From positions 744,001 to 808,000 of the forward strand of contig NZ_JAAAPJ010000001.1 in assembly GCF_009909145.1 (NCBI RefSeq): a DNA stretch of 64,000 nt. The letters are read 5' to 3'. The position numbers were made by a program, and so were the translations under genes. The stretch's first letter is position 1. Each line of letters starts with the position of its first letter. The notes beneath the pieces are model-generated. The model was given only the letters and a program-made list of their open reading frames with translations, was not told the DNA's origin and did no database searches. Origin of the DNA: Corallococcus silvisoli. GTDB lineage: Bacteria > Myxococcota > Myxococcia > Myxococcales > Myxococcaceae. Positions 1-8,587 of this stretch are shown one piece after another.

Positions 1-1276
1 TGAGGACATGCGCATCCACCGTGGGCGGCAGCTGCACCCAGAGCAGCATTCCCCCCGACGGCAGGGCCACGCGCGTGCCTTCCGGGAAGTGCTCGGCGAC
101 GGCGCCGGCCGCGTGCTCCACCTGCGAAGCCAGGTTGCGGCGCAGGGCGCGCAGGTGTCTGTCATAGCCCCCGTTCTCCAGGAAGGACGCGACCGCCTCC
201 TGGGGTAGCAGGGGGGACGCCACGGTGTGCGTGAACTTGAGCAGCTCCACGCGCTCCCGGAAGCGGCCGGGCGCCACGTAGCCCACGCGGTAGCCGGGCG
301 CGATGGTCTTCGAGAATGAACCACACAGCATCACCTGCCCCCGGGTGTCGAAGGCCTTGCAGGGCCGGGGGCGCTCGGGGCCGAAGTGCAGGTCGCCGTA
401 GATGTCATCCTCGATGAGCGGGATGTCGTGCGCCGTCACCAGCTCCACCAGCCGCCGCCGGCGCTCCTCCGGCATGCAGCTGCCAATCGGGTTGCTGAAG
501 CTGGGAACCACCAACACCGCGGCCACGCGGCGCCGCTCCAGCGCGGCCTCCAGTGCGTCCAGCTCCAGGCCATGGCGCGGGTGGCTGGGGATCTCCAGGG
601 CCTTGAGCCCCAGCGACTCGATGGCGAGCAGCGTGCCGTAGTAGGTGGGCGACTCGATGGCGATGGTGTCGCCGGTCCGGGCCGCGGCGACGAGGCACAG
701 GTGCACCGCCTCGGCCGCCCCTGACGTGGAGATGAAGTCGTCGGCGCCCAGCGCGCAGCCCCACTCCAGCGCGCGCTTCGCCAGCTGCTTGCGAAGCCAG
801 AGGGAGCCGGGGGGGACGTCGTACATCACGCCCTCCATCTGCCGGTCCCTCGCGAGCTGCCCCATCTCCCGGGCCAGACGCCGCGTGGGCAGCAGCTCGG
901 GGGCCGGCCAGGCGCTGCCCAACTGCACGATGCGTGGCTCTCGCGAGGACCGGTACAGCTGTGTCACCAGATCGCTGACGGTGACGGGCGTCGCGGAGGC
1001 CGGCGGGCGGGACACCGGGGGCTCGGCGAGCCGGAGGCGTTCCCGTTCCCGTTCGCGGACGTAGTGGCCGGATTGGGGCCGCGCCTCGATGAGTCCCTGC
1101 GATTCCAGGTGAAGGTAGGCTTGGAGCACGGTGGAGACGCTGACCCGCTCCCGGGCACTCAACCGCCGCACGGACGGCAGCCGCTCGCCAGGGCGCAGCG
1201 TGCCGGCGGCGATGGCGGCCCTCAAGCGCTCCGCGACGCTTTCATAGAGCTTCAAGGAATGGGCGCCTGCGGCCAT
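1..1276 (-). CDS. MocR/PdxR-type regulator: GntR HTH fused to an aminotransferase-like domain (3' end outside window)
   Basis: The reading frame runs off the left edge, so the C-terminus is missing; about 425 residues are visible. The first ~70 residues form a winged helix of the GntR type (LPSVRRLSARERVS, then YLHLESQGLIEARPQSG). The rest resembles a fold-type I PLP aminotransferase: ESPTYYG, VVPSFSNPIGSCM, IEDDIYGDL and, as the likely PLP lysine segment, GSFSKTIAPGYRVG. Such proteins are transcription factors that sense PLP or an amino compound; they rarely act as enzymes. The ATG at 1276 is the first in-frame start and opens directly into the HTH domain. It is transcribed away from the DUF2917 gene, with a strong inverted repeat between them, which suggests autoregulation. 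The regulated pathway cannot be told from this window. Confidence 0.9.
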   Translation of the reverse strand, partial: MAAGAHSLKLYESVAERLRAAIAAGTLRPGERLPSVRRLSARERVSVSTVLQAYLHLESQGLIEARPQSGHYVRERERERLRLAEPPVSRPPASATPVTVSDLVTQLYRSSREPRIVQLGSAWPAPELLPTRRLAREMGQLARDRQMEGVMYDVPPGSLWLRKQLAKRALEWGCALGADDFISTSGAAEAVHLCLVAAARTGDTIAIESPTYYGTLLAIESLGLKALEIPSHPRHGLELDALEAALERRRVAAVLVVPSFSNPIGSCMPEERRRRLVELVTAHDIPLIEDDIYGDLHFGPERPRPCKAFDTRGQVMLCGSFSKTIAPGYRVGYVAPGRFRERVELLKFTHTVASPLLPQEAVASFLENGGYDRHLRALRRNLASQVEHAAGAVAEHFPEGTRVALPSGGMLLWVQLPPTVDAHVL

Positions 1277-1346
1277 GGGGACCCCCGTGATGTTTCATCC
1301 GATAGCGCGTGGGACATCCACTTCCCAGGTACAGCCTGACGTCGCG

Positions 1347-1387
1347 GTGACCAGCACAGTCACTCCTCCCTGAACTGTACTGGTCAC
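1347..1387. promoter_or_regulatory. 14-bp inverted repeat, probable MocR operator
   Basis: The arms GTGACCAGCACAGT (1347-1360) and ACTGTACTGGTCAC (1374-1387) are inverted repeats matching at 13 of 14 positions, separated by 13 bases. The site lies between the divergent MocR-type gene (start 1276) and the DUF2917 gene (start 1459). Position and symmetry fit an operator bound by the adjacent regulator; binding itself is inference. Confidence 0.6.
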
Positions 1388-1458
1388 AATAGTGATTTCC
1401 TACATCTGTTCTGGTTTCGCTCCGGAGCGCATGTTGGGTCCATCAGAGGAGGCTTTCG

Positions 1459-1821
1459 ATGGTGGACCGTTTCACATGGCTCTTTCCGCGCTGGGTACGA
1501 GCGTGGCTGGGGGGCGCAGCGGCGGCGGAGGAGATGCCAGCCGTGTGCCTTTCCTCGGGCGGGCTGTGGGGCATGCGCCTGCGCGGCCCCTCGCGGGTGT
1601 TCACCTGCGGGGAAGGCGAGGTCTGGCTCACGATTGAAGGCGATGCGCGGGACCATGTGCTGCGCGCCGGAGATTCACTGAGGCTGCCCGCGGGGCACGT
1701 GGTGGTGCAGGCCTTGCGTGCCGCGCGCTTCCGCGTGGATTCATGCGCACGCGAGCCCCTTCCGCTCGGGGATGCGTTCACGTCACCACGTCCGACGAAG
1801 GAGGACCCAGGTCGCGCTTGA
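1459..1821 (+). CDS. DUF2917-like small cupin-type protein
   Basis: A 120-residue protein with no signal peptide or membrane segment. The core reads as a short beta-rich domain: GEGEVWLTIEGDARDHVL, then LRAGDSLRLPAGHVVVQAL, the pattern of DUF2917 proteins, which look like a single-domain cupin without clear metal ligands. Function is unknown in the family. It is the divergent neighbour of the MocR-type regulator across the inverted repeat at 1347-1387, so it is a good candidate for that regulator's target. Its last 44 bases overlap the 3' end of the gene on the other strand. Confidence 0.7.
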   Translation: MVDRFTWLFPRWVRAWLGGAAAAEEMPAVCLSSGGLWGMRLRGPSRVFTCGEGEVWLTIEGDARDHVLRAGDSLRLPAGHVVVQALRAARFRVDSCAREPLPLGDAFTSPRPTKEDPGRA

Positions 1822-2224
1822 AGGTGACGCGGACCTCGCGCGGCGCCTCCTCGCGGTAGGTGAAGTCCACGAACAACCGCCCCCCGTTCGCGGGCGCGGT
1901 CCAATCGCCGCACCAGCTCTGCATTTCGTCTGACGCGTCGAAGCTCCACAGGTCATGACCGAGCTGTCGCAGCTCTTCGATGATCGCGGAGGCCTCCGGT
2001 TCAGGTTGAACCGCCGCGCGGAGTCGAGCCTGGAGGAGCGTCTCGAGTTCCTGCGTCAACGCATCCACCGCCGCCGCGCTGCTGAAGGCCGTGGCATTGA
2101 ACCTGGGGTCGAGCACGGCCACCTCTCCCACGAGCTTGTCATGCTTCAAGACGACAAGCCCGCGGGACCTCGTGCCGCGCGCGGCAGGTCCGCGCGCGTC
2201 ATCGAAGCTCCCCGGCAACAGCAC
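1778..2224 (-). CDS. Conserved hypothetical protein, 148 residues
   Basis: Not recognised. The protein has no signal peptide; the middle is helical (AAAVDALTQELETLLQARL) and the C-terminal part is beta-rich (GGRLFVDFTYREEAPREVRVTFKRD). The start used is a GTG at 2224, but the frame stays open upstream, so the true start may lie further back. Its 3' end overlaps the convergent DUF2917 gene by 44 bases, so neither stop is followed by a terminator. It lies 69 bases downstream of the carbonic anhydrase gene on the same strand and could be co-transcribed with it. Codon use is typical of the window. Confidence 0.6.
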   Translation of the reverse strand: MLLPGSFDDARGPAARGTRSRGLVVLKHDKLVGEVAVLDPRFNATAFSSAAAVDALTQELETLLQARLRAAVQPEPEASAIIEELRQLGHDLWSFDASDEMQSWCGDWTAPANGGRLFVDFTYREEAPREVRVTFKRDLGPPSSDVVT

Positions 2225-2293
2225 ACATCCACGCCGCCGCGACGTCCGGAGCGTCGCATGGCATTGCCAGGGAAGAGAGGGCTTGGGGGCTCC

Positions 2294-3115
2294 TCAGTAG
2301 CCGCCGTGGATGGCGATGGTGCGCCCGTTCAGCGGCTGCACGGGGCGGTTGTTGGGGTTGAGGTGTGGCAGTCGCTGGAACGCGGCGATCTGCGAGTCGG
2401 ACATCTCAATGGGGTGCGTCATCACGAACCACTGGAGTCCTTCGCTGCACGGCGGCGTGGTGAGCGAGCCCGCGTACTGGAAGAACGCCTTGTTGCGCGG
2501 CAGCAGCGCGCTCGCGTTGATGAGCGCGCCCGTGGGAGCGCTCTGCTCACCTTCGTGCTTGGGCAGGTGCAGGAAGGCATTGAACAGCGCCGCGTTCACC
2601 GAGCCCTCCTTGATGAGCACGCCCACGACCACCGCGGCGTTGCCGCTGGCGTCCTTGTGCACCAGGTGCAGCTCCAGCGGGTACTGCACGCCGTCTTCCG
2701 TGTGCTCGCTGGGGGTGTGGAAGTGGAACTGTGCGAGCTTGTACTCGGTGTTGCCCAGCCGGAGCGTGCTGCCGGCGTCGTAGGTGAACTCCACCGTGTG
2801 GCCCGTGTTGGTCATGCGCACGTGGCTGGTGAAGTAGTTGAAGCTGGGAGCATTCAGGTGGGGGTGGTCAGCGGTCGCCGTCGACAATGCGACGGGCGAC
2901 TGGGTCGTACCCGCTGAGCAGCGCGCGTTCCCGGGGAGCTCGGCCCAATGGTCGGGGCTCAGGCTCTGCGAGTAGCCGAAGTGGGTCTCCTCGCTGTTCG
3001 TGGTGACGGCGGCCACCCCGCGTGAATCATCCGCGGAGGCGCCCGAGGCGAGGAACAAGGAGGACAGCAGCGCGCTCCGCAGAGCGCGCACGGAGACAGT
3101 GCGAGAGACAGTCAT
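2294..3115 (-). CDS. Periplasmic alpha-class carbonic anhydrase
   Basis: Interconverts CO2 and bicarbonate in the periplasm. The 273-residue protein starts at ATG 3115; a longer frame exists upstream, but only this start opens into a signal peptide (residues 1-28, ending GASA). The zinc ligands of the alpha class are in place: FHFH (His131, His133) followed by SEHT and ELHLVH (His150). The substrate pocket motif TTPPCSEGLQWFV is near the C-terminus. Length is normal for bacterial alpha enzymes. The next gene upstream on this strand is far away, so it has its own promoter in the 3116-3624 gap. Nothing essential is missing, so it should be active. Confidence 0.95.
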   Translation of the reverse strand: MTVSRTVSVRALRSALLSSLFLASGASADDSRGVAAVTTNSEETHFGYSQSLSPDHWAELPGNARCSAGTTQSPVALSTATADHPHLNAPSFNYFTSHVRMTNTGHTVEFTYDAGSTLRLGNTEYKLAQFHFHTPSEHTEDGVQYPLELHLVHKDASGNAAVVVGVLIKEGSVNAALFNAFLHLPKHEGEQSAPTGALINASALLPRNKAFFQYAGSLTTPPCSEGLQWFVMTHPIEMSDSQIAAFQRLPHLNPNNRPVQPLNGRTIAIHGGY

Positions 3116-3624
3116 GGATGGAGGGACCTTGGGCACATGCTGGGGTGTGCACGGGCCGGGCGGTACGGGCTTCGGGCCGGTGTCGCCCCGCTCGGGAGGG
3201 CGCTCGCCGTGCCGCGAGCCGGCGGCGGTGGGCACCCTCGGAGTGCCTTTTGCCCTGAAATACGTCCCAAAGATACTTTTTCGGTTATTCCAGATATGGC
3301 GGAACGATGTCTCACCAGCACCCTGAAGACAGTACATGCGTCATTCCTGGTGGGGGAGTGGGGGTGTGACAAATTTGAAACATTTGATTCTGGCCTCGCG
3401 GAGTACCTCGGCGCCCCCCGCCATACAGCTTTGGAGGACAAGGCTCGATTGAAAAGACAAACCAAACACGGTGGTTGTTGGCGAAATACAAAGAAACGAA
3501 CGCGCCGAACGTGAAGTGGCGCGCTCCGCGTGGGGTTGTCCCTGGGCGCGGGTGACGCAACGTCCCAGGTTGCCGCCGCCAGACGCGAACCGGAATTCAC
3601 CGGCCGGCTGGTGGAGCATGGTCA
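3116..3624. other. Intergenic region between carbonic anhydrase and the spore coat cluster
   Basis: About 509 bases with no convincing gene. The middle (about 3250-3390) is AT-rich for this genome and probably holds the divergent promoters of the carbonic anhydrase gene and the spore coat cluster. From about 3433 to the start codon at 3625 the sequence is repeated before the second spore coat gene (about 7838-8029), so this part is likely the promoter and leader of the spore coat gene. Confidence 0.5.
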
Positions 3625-4182
3625 ATGAAAGCATTCAAGAACGCTCTCGCCGTCCTCGCAGTCGCCTCGTCACTCGCCGCCGTCTCGTCCGCTCACGCCG
3701 CCACCGCGACGGCCAACCTCACGGTGACGGCCACGGTGGGCTCCAGCTGCAGCATCAACTCCGGCGCGCTCAACTTCGGTAACTACGACCCCATCATCCT
3801 CAACGCGTCCACGGGCGTGGATCTGCTGGGCTCTGGCACGCTGAGCGTGCAGTGCACGCTGCTCGGGACGGCGGTCGTCACGCTGGGGCAGGGGGCGCAC
3901 TCGGCCGCGGGGTCGACGGACGCGGCGCCGTTGCGGCGGATGCTGAACACGTCGTCGACGAACTACCTCAACTACTCGCTGTTCCAGGACGTGACGCGCC
4001 TCATCGTCTGGGGCAACACGGCCGGTACGGGCCTGCCGTACGTGGGCACCGGTCTGAGCACCCCGGTCATCGTCTACGGCACCGTGCCCAAGGGGCAGAA
4101 CGTCCCCTCCGGCACCTACAACGACACGGTCGTCGCCACCATCACCTTCTGATTCGGGACGGCGAACATGCGCACAAATCTT
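3433..4182 (+). repeat. Direct repeat, copy 1 (spore coat gene with its leader)
   Basis: This block is repeated at about 7838-8587. Similarity starts near the shared GGAGGAC upstream of the gene, is moderate for the first ~50 bases, becomes very high from GCGAAATACAAAG onward, runs through the whole coding region and ends just after the start of the chaperone gene (GATTCGGGACGGCGAACATG in both copies). The unit therefore contains promoter/leader, structural gene and the start of the next gene. Confidence 0.9.
3625..4152 (+). CDS. Spore coat protein U-type secreted subunit, copy 1
   Basis: A 175-residue exported structural protein of the SCPU family, the pilin-like subunits carried by chaperone-usher pathways; in Myxococcus protein U coats the spore. 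Residues 1-25 form a signal peptide ending in AHA. The mature part has the family traits: an early Cys pair region (SSCSIN and VQCTLLG), repeated beta-strands, GTVPKGQNVPSGTYNDT and a C-terminal VVATITF, the likely chaperone-recognised strand. The start at 3625 is preceded by GGTGGAG. A chaperone, usher and a second SCPU gene follow, fitting a McuA-type subunit by analogy with the Myxococcus mcu genes; that is inference. A near-identical copy lies at 8030-8557. Confidence 0.9.
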   Translation: MKAFKNALAVLAVASSLAAVSSAHAATATANLTVTATVGSSCSINSGALNFGNYDPIILNASTGVDLLGSGTLSVQCTLLGTAVVTLGQGAHSAAGSTDAAPLRRMLNTSSTNYLNYSLFQDVTRLIVWGNTAGTGLPYVGTGLSTPVIVYGTVPKGQNVPSGTYNDTVVATITF

Positions 4183-4947
4183 CTCTCCTGGGCTGACGGC
4201 CTGAAGTCAATGGCTGTCTTGGTATGGGCTTTCGCTGGCATCTCGAGCGCTGCATCGCTCGAGGTGAATCCGGTCCGCGTTGAACTGGGGACGGGTGCCC
4301 GCGGGGTGGTGGTCACGGTGAAGAACCAGAGCACCGAGCCGACACGGTTCCAGGCCTCGGCGCATACCTGGGTCCAGGATGAAGAAGGGCGCATGACGCT
4401 CGCTCCAACGCAGGAGGTGTTCTTCTTTCCTGCGATGTTGTCGTTGGAGCCAGGAGAATCCCGCCTCATCCGGGTGGGAGTCTCCTCGGCTCCGCAGGAC
4501 AAGGAGCGCTCCTTCCGGCTCGTCGTGGAGGAACTGCCTCCCCTGGAGCCCGCGGTTTCGGCCATGGGCCTCCGGATCCTCACGCGCGTCTCGATTCCGG
4601 TGTTCGTCGCGCCCAAGCGCAAGGAGATTTTGGGCCGCGTCGAAAAAATCGAGCTGCGCGAATCAAAGTTTCGCTTCCAGGTGGCCAACGCCGGCACCGT
4701 GAACTTCTTCATCCGCCAGACGCGCGTGCGCGGGCTCGACGCCCAGGGCAAGCGGTTGGTGGAACGGGAGCAGCCCGGCTGGTACGTGCTGGCCGGCGAC
4801 AAGCAGGTGTTCACGCTGGATGTCCCCGCGGACATGTGCGGGCAGGTCCGTTCCGTGGAGGTGGAGGCGGAGACGGACAGGGGAGTCATCCACCAGAGCG
4901 CGCCCGTCACCGCATCCGTTCCCTGCGAGGCAGCACCCCAGCCATGA
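4168..4947 (+). CDS. Periplasmic pilus-type assembly chaperone (PapD-like)
   Basis: A 259-residue protein that would bind unfolded coat subunits in the periplasm and pass them to the usher. It has an N-terminal signal segment (MAVLVWAFAGISSAASLE) and then an immunoglobulin-like domain: LEVNPVRVELGTGARGVVVT, QASAHTW and the family loop APTQEVFFFPAM followed by LEPGESRLIRVG. A second domain follows (SIPVFVAPKRK, FRFQVANAGTVNFF). It starts 15 bases after the first spore coat gene and its stop overlaps the usher start in an ATGA, so the genes are co-translated. A broken partial copy of this gene survives at 8573-8718. Confidence 0.9.
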   Translation: MRTNLLSWADGLKSMAVLVWAFAGISSAASLEVNPVRVELGTGARGVVVTVKNQSTEPTRFQASAHTWVQDEEGRMTLAPTQEVFFFPAMLSLEPGESRLIRVGVSSAPQDKERSFRLVVEELPPLEPAVSAMGLRILTRVSIPVFVAPKRKEILGRVEKIELRESKFRFQVANAGTVNFFIRQTRVRGLDAQGKRLVEREQPGWYVLAGDKQVFTLDVPADMCGQVRSVEVEAETDRGVIHQSAPVTASVPCEAAPQP

Positions 4948-7289
4948 GCCCCTTCCCCCCGTCAGGGATGCGCGGGACCTGGCACCTGACGCTCGCGATG
5001 TCCCTCCTCCTGCTGGGCGCGACTCCCGCTCCCGCGCAGGAGCCGGCCGTCGGGGTGGCGAGGACGCCCCAGCAGCTCAGCCCCATCGTCGTGGAATTCA
5101 CCTTGAACGGCGTCGCCCGCGGGGACGTCTTTCCCGTGCTGCGGGATGGCGACGTGCTGGTGCCTGTCTCCGCGCTCGAGTCCTTCGGGGTCGACGTGGC
5201 GCGGCTCGGCGCGCGGCGGGAGGTGCTGGGTGCGGAGACCTATGTCTCATTGCAATCCCTGCCGCCTCCGGCCACGTTCCAGCTCGACGAGCGCGGTGCC
5301 AGCCTGCGCTGTGACTTTCCTCCCTCCGCCTTCAACCAGACCCGCATCGACCTGGGGGTGTTCGCGCCCCCCGGCTACAAGGTGAGTGGCAGCCCGAGCG
5401 CGTTCTTCAACTACGCGGCCCGGGCCCGAAACACGTTCCTCACGTTCTATGGCGAGGCCGGCGCCTCGCTGGGGCGGGGCGTGTTGACCACCCAGGCGCG
5501 GTGGAACCCCGGCGAGGCGCCGCTCCGGGGGCTCACCCAGCTCACCGTGGACTTCCCTGAAGCCATGGTGCGCACCGTCGCCGGCGAGGCGACGGGGTAT
5601 GGCGGCGTGCTCGGCGGCGGCGCGGTGGTGGCGGGCCTGCACGTGATGCGCTCGTTCGAGCTGAACCCCTACTTCGTGCGCAACCCGATGCAGGACATCG
5701 CGGGGGATGTCACCACGCCGTCCACGTTGGAGGTCTACGTCAACAACCAGCTGGTGCGCCGCACGGAGCTTCCGCCCGGTCCGTATCGGCTGGAGAACCT
5801 CACCGTGCCCCGGGGCGAGGGCACCACGCGCTACCTGGTGCGAGACGCCTTTGGCCGCGTGAGCGAGGTGAATACGTCGTACTCGCTCAGCGGCCAATCG
5901 CTCTCACCGGGCGTGGCCGACTACCGCCTGTCCGCGGGCGTGGAGCGCGAGTCGCTGAGCACCCGGAGCTTCGACTTTGGACGGGGGCTGCTGCTGGGGA
6001 CGTTCCGGATGGGCGCGACGCCGTGGCTGACGCCGGGAGTGCGGCTGGAGCTGGCGACGAACATGCTCAGCACGGGCGCTGTCCAGTTGTTCCAGCTCCC
6101 CTTGGGCGAGCTGGAGCTGTCCCAGGCCATCAGCCGGGGCGAGGGCCGCACCGGCGCGGCGGCGGGCCTCGTCTATGCCCTCCAGGGGCAGCGGGTCGGC
6201 GGCTCCGTCTTCTCCCGGACGATGAGCGCCCACTACCTCAACACCAGCCTCCAGCGGGATGACGACCACCCGATGGTGGAGACGGGGGGCGGCCTCTTCC
6301 TCGCGTTGGGCAGCCGGGCCAGCGTGAGTGGCCAGGCGGCGGTGACGCGCTGGCGGGAGCGCGGTTGGACCGTATGGGCGGGGGCCACCACCGCCGCGCA
6401 GGTGACGGACCGGGTGTCGGTCTCCCTGTCCGCCAGCCGCAGCCAGGAGGCGCGCGGGCTGGCGTCGTTGGAGGGCATGCTCTTCCTGAACGCCGTCCTG
6501 GACGCGCGCACCACGGGGTCGGTGGGGCATGTGAGGGGCACCGGTGGCGGCGACACGGCACTGGACATCTCCCGCGGCGTGCCATTGGAGGGGGGCCTGG
6601 GCTTCCAGGCTCAGGCCCAGCTGGGCCGGTTCGATTACGCGCGGGGACGGGTGGACTACGAAGGCGACGTGGGCCACTACGCGGCGGGCCTGGAGTTGCA
6701 ACAGGGCAAGGCGGTGGGGCTGGCCGAGGTCTCCGGCGGACTGGTGGCCATTGGCGGTGGCATCCACGCCACCCGCGCGGTGGACCAGGGGTTCGCGCTG
6801 GTGCGCGTGGACGGCGCGGAGAACATCGGTGTCCTCCTGAACAACCACCTCATCGGGAGGACGGACTCCCAGGGTGAGTATGTGGTGACGCGGCTTCAGT
6901 CCTACAGCCCCAACCGCCTGTCCGTGTCGGACGAGGAGCTGCCGCTGGAGGACTACCTCCCGACGACGGAGCGGATGGTGGCGCCCTGGTTGCGCGGCGG
7001 CGTGGTGCTGGACTTCCAGAAGGAGTCGGTGCGGGCCTTCCGGGGCCGGGTGGTGCTCGCGTCCGGCACCGGCGCGCTCGCGTATGGAGAGCTGCGCGTC
7101 GACGCGGACGGGAAGCAATGGCTCTCGCCGGTGGGGGCGGGCGGGGAGTTCGAGCTGGTCGGCGTGCCCCCGGGCCGCTACGCGGCGACGGTCCGCCACC
7201 CCATGGGCCGCTGCTCCGTGGCCCTGGAGATCCCCTCCAAGGCGGGCTCGGTCATCGACCTGGGAACGGTGAGGTGTGTCAATGAATAG
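4944..7289 (+). CDS. Outer-membrane usher of the FimD/PapC type
   Basis: The 781-residue usher would form the outer-membrane pore through which coat subunits are assembled. The ATG at 4944 overlaps the chaperone stop (ATGA) and opens into a signal peptide (LTLAMSLLLLGATPAPAQ); longer upstream starts lie inside the chaperone gene. After an N-terminal periplasmic domain (VVEFTLNGV) the protein is rich in alternating beta-strands, with LEVYVNNQLVRRTELPPGPY and YRLENLTVPRGEG, typical of usher plug and barrel regions. The C-terminal part (VPPGRYAATV, GRCSVALEIP) matches usher C-terminal domains. It is near normal length. The next gene starts inside its last eight bases. Confidence 0.9.
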   Translation: MSPFPPSGMRGTWHLTLAMSLLLLGATPAPAQEPAVGVARTPQQLSPIVVEFTLNGVARGDVFPVLRDGDVLVPVSALESFGVDVARLGARREVLGAETYVSLQSLPPPATFQLDERGASLRCDFPPSAFNQTRIDLGVFAPPGYKVSGSPSAFFNYAARARNTFLTFYGEAGASLGRGVLTTQARWNPGEAPLRGLTQLTVDFPEAMVRTVAGEATGYGGVLGGGAVVAGLHVMRSFELNPYFVRNPMQDIAGDVTTPSTLEVYVNNQLVRRTELPPGPYRLENLTVPRGEGTTRYLVRDAFGRVSEVNTSYSLSGQSLSPGVADYRLSAGVERESLSTRSFDFGRGLLLGTFRMGATPWLTPGVRLELATNMLSTGAVQLFQLPLGELELSQAISRGEGRTGAAAGLVYALQGQRVGGSVFSRTMSAHYLNTSLQRDDDHPMVETGGGLFLALGSRASVSGQAAVTRWRERGWTVWAGATTAAQVTDRVSVSLSASRSQEARGLASLEGMLFLNAVLDARTTGSVGHVRGTGGGDTALDISRGVPLEGGLGFQAQAQLGRFDYARGRVDYEGDVGHYAAGLELQQGKAVGLAEVSGGLVAIGGGIHATRAVDQGFALVRVDGAENIGVLLNNHLIGRTDSQGEYVVTRLQSYSPNRLSVSDEELPLEDYLPTTERMVAPWLRGGVVLDFQKESVRAFRGRVVLASGTGALAYGELRVDADGKQWLSPVGAGGEFELVGVPPGRYAATVRHPMGRCSVALEIPSKAGSVIDLGTVRCVNE

Positions 7290-7755
7290 GCGCGCGGTCG
7301 TGACACGAGTAGGAGCCCTGGCTTTGGCGGGGATGTGCGGGTTGTTCCCCGGGACTGCCGGGGCCACCTGTCAGTTGAAGAGCATCGTCGGGGTGTCGTT
7401 CGTCAACTACACCAGCAGCGCCGTGTTGCCGCTCGACTCGGACGGGAGCATCAGCTTTCGCTGCGATGCCCAGCTCATCCCTGTCACCATTGACTTGAGC
7501 CAGGGGAGTTCGGGCAGCTACGTGTCCCGCACCCTGAAGGGGCCCTCCAGCAGCTCCCTCAACTACAATCTCTACACGGATGTGACGCGACTGCTTGTCT
7601 GGGGCAACGGGCTCTCAGGTACCGCGCACTACGGCCCGGTCATCCCGCTGCTCGGCGCGGACGTGACGCTCCCTGTCTATGGACGGATTCCCGCCGGGCA
7701 GAGCGTCGCCGCGGGCAGCTATACCGACACCCTCGTGGTGACGATGACCTTCTGA
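7282..7755 (+). CDS. Second spore coat U-domain protein of the cluster (divergent paralogue)
   Basis: A 157-residue secreted SCPU-family protein. The ATG at 7282 follows GAGGTG with good spacing and overlaps the usher stop by eight bases; a GTG six bases upstream is possible. Residues 1-28 are a signal peptide (LALAGMCGLFPGTAGA). The mature part keeps the family pattern: TCQLKS, ISFRCDAQ, SSSLNYNLYTDVTRLLVWG, RIPAGQSVAAGSYTDT and a C-terminal LVVTMTF. It is only distantly similar to the 175-residue copies, so it may be a tip or adaptor subunit rather than the main coat protein; that is inference. Confidence 0.85.
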   Translation: MNRRAVVTRVGALALAGMCGLFPGTAGATCQLKSIVGVSFVNYTSSAVLPLDSDGSISFRCDAQLIPVTIDLSQGSSGSYVSRTLKGPSSSSLNYNLYTDVTRLLVWGNGLSGTAHYGPVIPLLGADVTLPVYGRIPAGQSVAAGSYTDTLVVTMTF

Positions 7756-7837
7756 GGTCGCGCCGCTTCAGGGCGGGGGCGAGCTCGCTCCAGTGACGGC
7801 GGAAGCGGGGGCTGGGTGTCCAGCTCCAGACGGCCCT

Positions 7838-8587
7838 GGAGGACGAGTCTTGATTCAAAAGACAAATCAACCCCGAGAGTCAGCGGCGAAATACAAAGGA
7901 ACGAACGCGCCGAGCGTGAAGTGGCGTGCTCCGCGCGGGGTTGTCCCTGGGCGCGGGTGACGCAACGTCCCAGGTTGCCATCGCCAGACGCGAACCGGAA
8001 TCCACCGGCCGGCTGGTGGAGCGTGGTCAATGAAAGCATTCAAGAACACCCTCGCCGTCCTCGCAGTCGCCTCGTCACTCGCCGCCGTCTCGTCCGCTCA
8101 CGCCGCCACCGCGACGGCCAACCTCACGGTGACGGCCACGGTGGGCTCCAGCTGCAGCATCAACTCCGGCGCGCTCAACTTCGGTAACTACGACCCCATC
8201 ATCCTCAACGCGTCCACGGGCGTGGATCTGCTGGGCTCTGGCACGCTGAACGTGCAGTGCACGCTGCTCGGGACGGCGGTCGTCACGCTGGGGCAGGGGG
8301 CGAACGCGGCCGCGGGGTCGACGGACGCGGCGCCGTTGCGGCGGATGCTGAACACGTCGTCGACGAACTACCTCAGCTACTCGCTGTTCCAGGACGTGAC
8401 GCGCCTCATCGTCTGGGGCAACACGGCCGGCACGGGCCTGCCGTACCTGGGCACCGGCTTGAGCACCCCGGTCATCGTCTACGGCACCGTGCCCAAGGGG
8501 CAGAACGTCCCCTCCGGCACCTACAACGACACGGTTGTCGCCACCATCACCTTCTGATTCGGGACGGCGAACATGCGTCCAAGGCTT
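7838..8587 (+). repeat. Direct repeat, copy 2
   Basis: This is the second copy of the block at about 3433-4182. The leader, the whole spore coat gene and the short spacer up to the ATG of the former chaperone gene are conserved. Downstream of this point the copy has an internal deletion compared with the first. The copies lie about 4.4 kb apart in the same orientation. Confidence 0.9.
8030..8557 (+). CDS. Spore coat protein U-type secreted subunit, copy 2
   Basis: A 175-residue SCPU protein that differs from the copy at 3625-4152 at only six residues: Ala to Thr in the signal peptide, and Ser/Asn, His/Asn, Ser/Ala, Asn/Ser and Val/Leu changes in the mature part. The signal peptide, Cys pattern and C-terminal VVATITF are intact. 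The ribosome-binding site and about 140 bases of leader are also conserved, so it is probably expressed like copy 1. Unlike copy 1 it has no working chaperone gene behind it; it would rely on the chaperone and usher encoded upstream. The low divergence points to a recent duplication or ongoing gene conversion. Confidence 0.9.
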   Translation: MKAFKNTLAVLAVASSLAAVSSAHAATATANLTVTATVGSSCSINSGALNFGNYDPIILNASTGVDLLGSGTLNVQCTLLGTAVVTLGQGANAAAGSTDAAPLRRMLNTSSTNYLSYSLFQDVTRLIVWGNTAGTGLPYLGTGLSTPVIVYGTVPKGQNVPSGTYNDTVVATITF

